DNA of 64,000 bases from Cacajao melanocephalus (lineage: Eukaryota > Chordata > Mammalia > Primates > Pitheciidae). The position numbers and the translations under genes were made by a program. The notes beneath the pieces were generated by a model. The model ran no database searches, was not told the origin of the DNA, and saw only the letters and a list, made by a program, of their open reading frames with translations. Numbering within the stretch: position 1 is the first letter of the stretch; each line of letters begins with the position of its first letter. Of the stretch, positions 53,650 through 64,000 are shown one piece after another. The stretch covers positions 85,312 to 149,311 of the forward strand of contig CAUYLG010071551.1 of NCBI GenBank assembly GCA_963573385.1. Reading direction: 5' to 3'.

Positions 53650-54661
53650 TTACAGTGGCTGGTAGTGGTTGTTCCTTTCTATGTTTAGTGCTTCCTTCAG
53701 GAGCTCTTGTAAGGCAGGTCTGGTGGTGATGAAATCTCTCAGCAATTGCTTGTCTGTAAAGGATTTTATTTCTCCTTCACTTATGAAGCTTAGTTTGGTT
53801 GGATATGAGATTCTAGGTTGAAAGTTCTTTTCTTTAAAGATGTTGAATATTGGCCCCCCCACTCTTCTGGCTTGTAGGGTTTCTGCTGAAAGATCCTCTG
53901 TGAGTCTGATGGGCTTCCCTTTGTGGATAACCTGACCTTTCTTTCTGGCTGCCCTTAGCATTTTTTCCTTCATTTCAATCCTGGTGAATCTGATGATTTT
54001 GTGCCTTGGGGTTGCTCTTCTTGAGGAATATCTTTGTGGTGTTCTCTGTATTTCCTGGACTTGAATGTTGGCCTGCCTTGCTAGGCTGGGGAAGTTCTCC
54101 TGGATAATATCCTGAAGAGTGTTTTCCAGCTTGGATTCATTCTCCCCATCATATTCAGGTACACTGATCAAACATAGACTAGGTCTTTTCACATAATCCT
54201 ATATTTCTTAGAGGCTTTGTTCATTTCTTTTCACTCTTTTTTCTCTAGTCTTGCCTCCTCATTTTATTTCATTGAGTTGATCTTCAATCTCTGATATCCT
54301 TTTTTCTGCTTGATCGATTCAGCTACAGAAACTTGTATATGCTTCACTAAGTTCTTGTGCTGTGTTTTTCAGCTCCATCAAGTCGTATGTTTTTCTCTAA
54401 GCTGGTTATTCTAGTGAGCATTTTGTCTAATCTTTTTTCAAGGTTTTTAGTTTCTTTGCATTGGATTATAACATGTTTTTTTAGCTCAGAGAAGTTTGTT
54501 ATGACCCACCTTCTGAAGCCTCCTTCTGTCAATTCTTCAAATTCATTCTCTATCCAGTTTTGTTCTCTTGCTGGTGAGGAGTTATGATCCCTTGGTGGAG
54601 GAGAGATGTTCTGGTTTTTGGTGATTTCAGCCTTTTTGCACTCATTTCTTCCCATCTTCAA
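53650..54661 (-). pseudogene. L1 ORF1 pseudogene
   Basis: The N-terminal piece (54,661-54,347) carries the QNISPPPRDHNSSPAREQNW-type head and the coiled-coil start. The C-terminal piece (54,192-53,650) carries the RNA-binding parts: ENTLQDIIQENFPSLARQAN, QRTPQRYSSRRATPRHKIIR and ITTRPALQELLKEALNIERN. ORF1p is the trimeric nucleic-acid chaperone of the L1 particle. At least one frameshift or stop lies between the pieces, so it is dead. Confidence 0.93.
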
Positions 54662-55771
54662 TGGATTTATCTACCTTTGGTCTTTGAAGTTGGTGACTTA
54701 CAGATGGGGTCTCTGAGTGGGCATCCTTTCTGTTGATGTTGAAGCTATTTCTTTCTGTTTTTTAGTTTTCCTTCTAACAGTCAGGCCCCTCTGCTGCAGG
54801 ACTGCTGGAGGTCCACTCCAGGCCCTGCTTGCCTAGGAATCACCTGCAGGGCCTGTGGAATAGCAAAGATTGCTGCCTGTTCCTTCCTTTGGTAGCTTCA
54901 TCCAAGAAAGTACCCACCAGATGTCAGCCAGAGCCCTCCTGTATGAGGTGTCTCTTTGGATACATGGGAGTCAGGGAACCACTTGAGGAGGCAGTCTGAC
55001 CCTTACCAGAGCTCAAGTGCCATGCTGGGAGCTCCATTGCTCCCTTCAGAGCTGCTGGGCAGGGACGTTTACGTCTGCTGCAGCAGAATTCACAATCGCC
55101 CCTTTTCCCAGGTGCTCTGTCCTGGGAAAGTGGGGCTTCATTTATAAGTCCCTGATGGGCTGCTGCCTTTTTTCAGAGATGCTGTGCCCAGCTAGGAGGG
55201 AATCTAGTCACAGTCTACCTGCAGAGGCGTTGCTGAGCTGCTGCGAGCTCAGCCCAGCTGCTGTGTAAACTTCCTTGCAATTTTGTTTACACAGGTAAGG
55301 TTAGAGCTGCCACAGTAATGGCGGATTCCCTCAGTAATGGCGGATGCCTCTACCCCCACCAACCTTGACTGTCCCACGTTGAGCTCAAACTGCTGTGCTG
55401 GCTGCGAAAATCTCAAGCCAGTGGGTTTCAGTTTTCTGGTCTTTGTGGGAGTGGGATCCGCCAAGCCAGATCACTTAGTTCCCTGCCTTCAGCTCCCTTT
55501 TCTTCAGGAGAATGGGCGGCTTTGTATCTCAGGCATTCCGGGCACCCCCTAAAAAGCCTGCACCAGCTAAAATGACCACTCAGTTTTGTGAGGTAGTGCC
55601 CCACCCTGCTTTGGTTTGCCCTCCTTGGGCTACACCCACTGTCCAACCAGTCCCATTGAGATGAACTTGGTACCTCGATTGGAAATGCAGAGATCACTCA
55701 CCTTCTGCATCATTCTTGCTGGGAACTGCACTCCAGAGCTGTTCCTATTTGGCCATCTTGGTGGAAGTACC
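54662..55771 (-). promoter_or_regulatory. L1 5' UTR (internal promoter), minus strand
   Basis: GC-richer than its surroundings and CpG-bearing, as is usual for the L1 5' UTR, which holds the sense Pol II promoter and an antisense promoter in primate L1s. The end near 55,741-55,771 includes the YY1-type GGCCATCTTGG, as in intact L1 starts. Activity of this old copy is unknown. Confidence 0.75.
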
Positions 55772-55851
55772 AGCAGTATAATCTTATGGAACCACCATTG
55801 TATATGTGGTCCATCATTGATGGAAACCTCGTTATGTGACACATGACTGTA

Positions 55852-58037
55852 TATGCTTGGTATATAGTGAATATTCAGCAAAGGTTTTCATCAACGAGTG
55901 GATAAATTGGCACATTTTGTGGGTTTAATTGGGCTAAAATATATAGGAAGTCACTATCTGACTTAACACCTAGACATTATTTTACTGGTATTTTGACAGA
56001 ATTCTATTTTTGTAAAGCCTTCCTTCCATTTGGGTTCAATCTCCATTTGGTGAAAATCTCCTCATTCCCCATCCCCTTGTAATTAAAAAGCATGTTTTCT
56101 TGTATTTCAAAATGTTCTCCTCTACTAATCCCAAAGGTTTCTAGCTTGCATGACTCAATGTGACAACATAATTGGAACATCAGAATACATGTGGCTTTGA
56201 GAATTCAGATGAAATGAGATTGAGGCAGATTCATTTAGTCTAGGGATACAAAACCTCAAAAGACCATTTTAACAAGAGTGTCCTAGGCTAATATTTTGCA
56301 TCAGCAGGAGGGGTTCTAAGACTTAGAGGCAAATGTCCAAGCTATTTTTTCTAAGTTGTTGGCAAAGTTCTCCCAGAACAACCCAAGACAAAAATCTGGC
56401 CTCAGGTGACTAGCAGTGTTTGTCCAAATTTTCAGTCTTTTCTACTCTCCCCGTGCTCACATGAACCTAAAAGGCAACAGTTAGGATGCCAAGAATGAGT
56501 GTTTTGCCCCTGTGCTTGCCAGCCTCTTGAGTGGATTCATTCACTTTTAATCTAGTGCATTGAGTAATCACTTAGGTTAAATTCTAATCATCATATTCAC
56601 TTAGTATAAAGGATGTCTGGATTCTACACTAATGCTGAAAAGCTAGATGATATGATTCTTCGCTACAACAGGAAAAGACCTTTTTTCCCCCAATGGACTG
56701 CTTACATCCAAACAAGAGAAAATAGAGTAAATTAACATGATACATTAAGAAAAATATATTTTCTTTAAAAATATTGCTTCAGTTGTTTGTACATTCCATG
56801 GGGAATGTTTTAAAGTCCAAATCATCAGAAAATTCCCAGCTCTCTGCTTTTTATGTATAGATATATATGTTCCTTGTCCTAATATTAGGCCAAAATTTGG
56901 AAGAGAAGAAGAAAAAATCATAAATAATAACATCCCAAAACTAGAAAAATTAGTTGATAGCCAAATTTATTTTTTTCCTGTGGGCATTTATGAGCAAAGT
57001 GACTAGATTAAGTTTGCTGAGTCAAATAGAATATTGACATATTATACTTCAAATGAAGTAAATGAACATAATGAACATAACATTTCAGAATTTTAAAATT
57101 TTACATTTAAAAAATTGTATAGTATTCAAATTGGTATCTAATTTTATAATTCACTGTACTTTTCAGCTATGAGTATGAAGCACATTACTTTGTCAAATAT
57201 TACATGGCTAAATGCTAAAATTTCATTATCAGATGATCCACGTACTTCAGATGCAGTATTGGAAAAAAGGCTGAGTTAAGCATTTGGACTCTTTCTTTAA
57301 GTTTTTGTCAGATATTTATCAGGCCTGACATTATTTTTCCATTCTCCCTAAGTGATTATTTTGTACGAAACCCAGCATTGCCTCCAATTAGAATCCTGGT
57401 CTCCTTAACACCAACACTGTGTCGGTTTCAAAACTCTGCATGAGGTTCCAATCCTCATTCTGCCATTTGACTGTGTCTTCCCAACTGGAAGACCATGGAA
57501 AAAGTGTTGTGAACAGTAATGAAAGGACTTGGACTTTCACTCTTTCTGTAGACTGAAAAATTGTTGGTTAGGAATTCTTCAGTTGGATTCCCTTCCTAGG
57601 ATGGAATATAACATATTCCAGCTGACATTATTCAAGGCAAGAAAATATATCATGATTAATTTGACAAATGACTCTAGACCCAGCACTGCTGTTTGGGAAT
57701 TTTCCCTTTGAGTGCATTGCTTAGGACAAGTTTCATGTACAAAATAAAAAAGAAACTTGTTTCATTTGGCCACAAGTGAAAGCTCTCTGAGGTTGCACAA
57801 TATTTTTCTTCTTCTTCTTTTTAACCTGTATTCCCCACTTCAGAATGGCCATTTTGTCTATAAATGGTCTTTAAACCAAGGGGAAGGAGGCTTGGCTCCA
57901 AAATTGTGCCACGTCTCCGCTATTGCTGGTAATTAACCTATTTGAAAGGAAGGTTTGGAGAAAAGGCAATGACACTCCTTTCATACCTGGGAAGGCAAAC
58001 CACTGGCCAGATACACAAAAAGGTAAGGTTGAAGCAC
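55852..58037. other. 2.2 kb unique AT-rich DNA
   Basis: No repeat or gene recognised. A direct repeat AATGAACATAATGAACATAA lies near 57,061-57,080. Confidence 0.4.
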
Positions 58038-58225
58038 AGAAAGACAAATATTGCATGTTCTCACTCATGTGGAAGTGAAAAAAGTAGATCTCATGAAGAT
58101 AGAGAGTAGATTGGTGGTTAGCAGAGGTCAAGAAGCGGGAGGCAGAGGCAGGAAGGAGAAAAAAAGAATATAAATATTTATTACCATTGAACTGTATACT
58201 TAAAAATGGAAGATGGTCAATTATA
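58038..58225 (+). mobile_element. L1M ORF2 end/3' UTR fragment
   Basis: 'aaagacaaatattgcatgttctcactcatgtggaagtgaaaaaagtagatctcatgaagatagagagtagattggtggtta' is the ORF2 end and early 3' UTR of an L1M-type element on the plus strand. Confidence 0.8.
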
Positions 58226-58320
58226 TATATATATGTAATTATTATATATAAATGATATATCAATAAGTTAATCTATCTATATCTATATCTATATCTATAT
58301 ATAGATATAGATATATATAC
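58226..58320. repeat. AT-rich microsatellite with a 32-bp perfect palindrome
   Basis: (TA)n then (TATATC)n units that switch to their complement. 58,284-58,315 is a perfect palindrome centred at 58,299/58,300. It can extrude a cruciform. Confidence 0.9.
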
Positions 58321-58694
58321 CTCAATAAAAAAATTCTAAAAACTGGTCAATAAAAAATCATCCCCTAACCTAGGCCAAATAATACAACCTAATTACAGGA
58401 ATGATATCACAGGAGGGACATCATCCCATCACTTCCTCAGGAACTGCCCACACTCAAAGAAAGGGGACTATGCAGGTCATGTATATCAGTGTTTGGGAAC
58501 CTTGAAATTCTGCCTACCATATTAAATATTAATTGTATACCACAATTTATTTATCAGTTGTCCTGTTAATGAACATTCGGTTTCTACTGTTTTTAGCCAT
58601 TATGAGTAAATCGCCTGAAAACATCTGGACAAAAAAAAGGTCAAGAGTTTGTGTGTGTTGTCTACACATGTGCACACACATACACAAATAAATT
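58321..58694. other. Unique DNA, unassigned
   Basis: No clear family. The CA-rich part at 58,665-58,690 is short. Confidence 0.35.
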
Positions 58695-59440
58695 GTGGTT
58701 CAATATTCATAACAGTTATCATTTTCACTATTTTTAAGTGTACAGTTCAGTGGCGTTAAGTCCATTCACACTGTCACACAACCATCACCACTATTTTCAG
58801 TGTTTTCACCTTACCAAATGGAAAGTTTGTACCCATTTTAGACTAACTTCCCATTTCTCTCTTCTATCAGCACCTGGTAACCACCATTTTACTTCCTGTC
58901 ACTGTGAATTCGACTATACTAGATACTTGATATAAGTGGAATTGTATAATGTTTTCCTTTTATTACTGGCTTATTTAACTTAACATAATGTCTTCAGGAT
59001 TTTTCCATGTTGTAGTATGTGTCAGAGTTTCCTTCCTATGTAAGGCTAAACAATATCCCATTGCATGTTTGGTTTATTCATTTATCCATGATGAACATTT
59101 GGGTTGTTTCTACATTTTGGCTATGGTGAATGACGCTGTTATGAACATGGATGTACAAATCTCTGTTCAAGTCTCTGCTTTGAATTCTTTTGTGTATATA
59201 CCTAGGAATAGAACTGCTGAATTAGATAGCAGTGCCAAGTTTAACTTTTTGAGAAGCTTCCTAACTGTCTTTCACAGCAGCTGTACCACTTTACAGGCCC
59301 ACCAGCAAAGCATAAGGTTTCTAATTTCTCCATATCCTCACCAACACTTGTTATTTTTTGGTGGTCGTTTTTATTTTATAAGAACCATCCTAAGAGGTGC
59401 ACATGCACCTATATACTTTTCACATTTTGAAAATGATACT
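58695..59440 (-). mobile_element. L1M 3' end, minus strand
   Basis: 'attttcactatttttaagtgtacagttcagtggcgttaag', 'cacaaccatcaccactat', 'gaatgacgctgttatgaacatggatgtacaa' and 'ccaccagcaaagcataaggtttctaatttctcc' form the reverse complement of an L1MA/MB-type 3' end. It is paralogous to 42,316-43,003. Confidence 0.85.
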
Positions 59441-60395
59441 TAGATAATATAAAGGTACTATTCTGGTAGTGTTTCTTTACAACCACAATTTTTGGTTAAT
59501 TTGATGGTTATTTTATTCATTGAGAAGGTACAATTAATAGTGCTTCCAACTGAATCCATCAACGAAACTTCCTGAAAACCCTGAATAAACACATTCTAGT
59601 CCTGTTTTATGGACAGCCATGACCTGTGACTCTGTCTGTTTATTAAAGTTCATTTTACTTTTTGGGTTTAGCAGGTAATGTTAAAAAGTGAACTGGGATA
59701 TCTCTAGATATTTCTGATAAAATATTTAGATGGTTGAGATAAAAGTGATTTTTATTTCATTATTTAGGTAATTTCAATATTCTACATTACGCGTGTGTTC
59801 AATTGCAGTCTAAGTGTTGAGATTCTAATGATATCTTTTGGAAGCCCCATTCTCCAACATTCCCCACCCTTCCACGGAAAAAGAAGATTCTAAAAACTGG
59901 TCAACTTACTTAACCACAGACTCTTTTAACAGTTTGAAAATCTGGTCGTAAATATTGTTTGACTGCTGCTTGAATTGGCATTTTCCCCCCACTGCCCATT
60001 GAATCTTGGCTCAGCTGACTGTCATGCCACCAGCTCAGTTCCTTTGCTTTTTGGTTGATTCACTGGATACAGTGCCAACCTCATGCTACCCATTATTCTA
60101 CGAGCCCAACCCACTCAATTCCTTCTATACAACTTTCCCGATTCTTAGTGTTCATCATCACTGATATTTCATACAGTCTATAAGCCACACAGGTTTCATT
60201 GGTATAGACACAGAATCACAAAATATCAGAACTGCAGGGTCACAGAGAAAGTGACCCAGATAGGCTAAAGAGTTTATTTGGAGTTAATGATCACCAGGTA
60301 AAAAATAATTCCTATCTACTGCTTCTCAGTTGAGGTTCTTTTCCTCAATGGTATAGGCTTTCTTTGGAGAAAACCCATTCTGATTACAGATACCA
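59441..60395. other. Unique DNA
   Basis: No repeat or gene recognised. Confidence 0.4.
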
Positions 60396-60399
60396 GACA

Positions 60400-60675
60400 G
60401 AACCATTAAAAACCAAGGCAGGCAGATCATTTGAGGTCAGGAGTTCGAGACCAGCCTAGCCAACATAGTGAAATCTCATCTCTACTGAAAATACAAAAGT
60501 TAACTGGGCATGGTGGTGTTAGCCTGTGGTCCCAGCTACTCAGGAGGCTGAGGACCACTTGAAACTGGGAGCTGGAGGTTGCAGTGACCCGAGACCACAC
60601 CACTGCACTCCAGCCTGGGCAACAGAGTAAGACTTTGTCTCAAAAAATAAATAAATAAAAAATAAAAATAAAAGC
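60400..60675 (+). mobile_element. Alu SINE, 5' truncated
   Basis: Starts at CCAAGGCAGGCAGATCA, so about 40 bases of the 5' end are missing, then continues through both monomers to a (TAAA)n-interrupted tail at 60,640-60,675. Confidence 0.93.
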
Positions 60676-61365
60676 CTGTATTCCAGGAATGCAAGTTTGT
60701 GGTAATTCTCAGAATCCAGGAAGGGTCCTCAACCTTATTCTTACACCCGAGGCAGTTCTTCCACAGGGCAGTGTAGACCCTGTCAAGGCAAAGGGAAAAT
60801 TCAGCCTTGCCAAGAATTCAGACAGCCTGGTGGGAAATGTTTCTTCTATATCCTATTTCCTCCATATCGCTTCTTACTAGTAGCGATTATTTTATGTCCT
60901 TCTTAGTTTACTAATTTATTGCTAATGTCAAACACTAGAATGTAAGCTCACGGAAAGTAGAGATCTTGTTCATGAAGGTTATGGTCCCGTACCCAACTAT
61001 CTGAAACAGATATTGTATCCCAAATATCTGAGCTGGTTGATTGAAAATCCTGAATAGAATATGTACTCCCTGGATACAATATGACTCTGCAACATGTTAA
61101 TAAATCGATAGCAGTAACTTTATTGAGGAGATACACACCACAGAACTGACAGACTGAGTCTCACTAAACCTTCACTATCTAATATGGTAGCCACTAGCCT
61201 TGTGTGGTGATTTAGTAACTGAAATGTGGCTAATTTGAATGGAGATGTGCTCTAAGTGTAAAATACACACCAGATTTTGAAGACCTAATATGAAAAATAT
61301 AAAATATTTCATGAATAAATTTTATATTTATTACCTACTGAAATAATACTTTAAAATGTATACAT
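60676..61365. other. Unique AT-rich DNA
   Basis: No repeat or gene recognised. Confidence 0.35.
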
Positions 61366-63720
<2,355 letters not shown>

Positions 63721-63730
63721 TATTCCTTTG

Positions 63731-63875
63731 TTTTTTTTTTTTTTTGTGGGTCTTTTTAGTGGGTTTGCTTTTTTTTTTTTTTTTTTTTTTTTTACAGGCA
63801 TGAGGCACCAAGCTCAGCCCCAACATTCTTTTTTTTTTTTTAATTTTTATTTTTATTTTATTTTTTTTATTTTTT
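63731..63875. repeat. Poly-T tracts around an Alu 5' stub
   Basis: T runs at 63,731-63,745, 63,769-63,793 and 63,831-63,870 surround ACAGGCATGAGGCACCAAGC (63,794 onward), the last about 27 bases of a minus-strand Alu. The body of that Alu is missing, so it is a severe deletion product. Confidence 0.75.
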
Positions 63876-63972
63876 GAAAGAAAGAAAAAGAGAGGAAAGA
63901 AAGTGAGAGTGAAAGAAAGAAAGAAAAAGAATGTATGAGAGAAAGAAAGAGGAAGAAAAAGAGGGAGAGAGA
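63876..63972. repeat. Purine-rich (GAAA)n-like tract
   Basis: Almost pure A/G for about 95 bp on the plus strand, preceded by a T-rich tract, so the two could pair. Probably an eroded A-rich or AAAG simple repeat. Confidence 0.8.
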
Positions 63973-64000
63973 ACGGGATTCTTGTTCTATTGCCCAGGCT
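63973..64000 (-). mobile_element. Alu SINE start, cut by window edge
   Basis: 'gggattcttgttctattgcccaggct' is the first part of a minus-strand Alu (usual form: gagtctcgctctgtcgcccaggct). The rest lies outside the window. Confidence 0.75.

Larger units (their letters stand above)
51922..55771 (-). mobile_element. L1 LINE 5' part (5' UTR, ORF1, ORF2 to RT), minus strand
   Basis: From right to left: the 5' end at about 55,771 ('gttcctatttggccatcttgg' is the complement of the L1 start), a 5' UTR of about 1.1 kb, ORF1 (54,661 to 53,650), an intergenic spacer, then ORF2 to the reverse transcriptase region (complement of 'aatatccatgatgaacatcaatgcaaatatcttcaataaata'). About 1.4 kb of ORF2, by the usual 6-kb layout, is absent before the 3' piece at 50,927. 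It is a primate L1P-type copy. Confidence 0.9.
50898..55849 (+). mobile_element. Tigger-like DNA transposon split by a rearranged L1
   Basis: The left terminal repeat starts CAGTCTTGCGTCACTTAAC at 50,898. The right end finishes TGTGACACATGACTG at 55,849, which is its inverted counterpart. TA duplications flank it at 50,896-50,897 and 55,850-55,851. Only about 390 bp is transposon: left end 50,898-50,919, an inverted middle 51,627-51,920, and the right end 55,772-55,849. The remainder is L1. I recognise the family as a common TcMar-Tigger-type MER element, but its exact name is uncertain. Confidence 0.85.

Noticed and set aside
50927..55771. L1 5' inversion by twin priming.
   Set aside because: Twin priming places the inverted 5' part directly against the 3' part, with poly-A at the outer end. 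Here transposon DNA lies between the poly-A and the 5' part, and the target-site copies are inverted relative to each other, which needs a later inversion.

Overview
This is a stretch of primate, most probably human, nuclear DNA. Many dimeric Alu elements on both strands, free Alu monomers, L1 of several ages, MIR and L2 relics, MaLR LTRs and Tigger/MER5-type DNA transposons are recognisable by eye, and several Alus still carry readable target-site duplications (TSDs). I found no exon of a known protein gene, no tRNA or rRNA gene, no CRISPR array and no operon-like layout. The open frames visible in the window are chance frames in GC-rich DNA, reading through repeats, or decayed L1 ORFs. I could not place the chromosomal locus from memory.

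Left part (about 1-24,350): GC-rich and depleted of young repeats. It holds at least seven CpG-dense patches (about 1-330, 1,900-2,345, 8,030-8,280, 8,960-9,660, 11,720-12,080, 17,030-17,820 and 23,720-24,340) and AT-rich stretches with homeodomain-type TAAT cores that look like conserved non-coding elements. The first 7.5 kb has no Alu or L1 I can see. This layout is typical of a developmental-regulator domain with promoters or lncRNA starts, but no transcript can be proven here. Inside it sits a gap-free 128-bp inverted duplication (5,247-5,374 against 6,345-6,472).

Right part (about 24,350-64,000): AT-richer, with no CpG island, and largely built of repeats: Alus, L2 and MIR, MLT1 and MST LTRs, a Tigger element with TA duplications, several L1 3' ends, an AAAG microsatellite of about 210 bp, and an L1 running off the right side.

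The most informative structure is at 50,898-55,849. A Tigger-like DNA transposon was entered by an L1 whose 5' end is retained. A segment of about 1 kb, containing the L1 3' end and the middle of the transposon, was later inverted, with loss of part of ORF2. The two copies of the 14-bp L1 target-site duplication now lie in opposite orientation, which records the inversion. A second local oddity is a 99-bp tandem duplication (49,338-49,535) that keeps an open frame of two 33-residue units. I see no undescribed functional system; the novel-looking items are structural and regulatory hypotheses.
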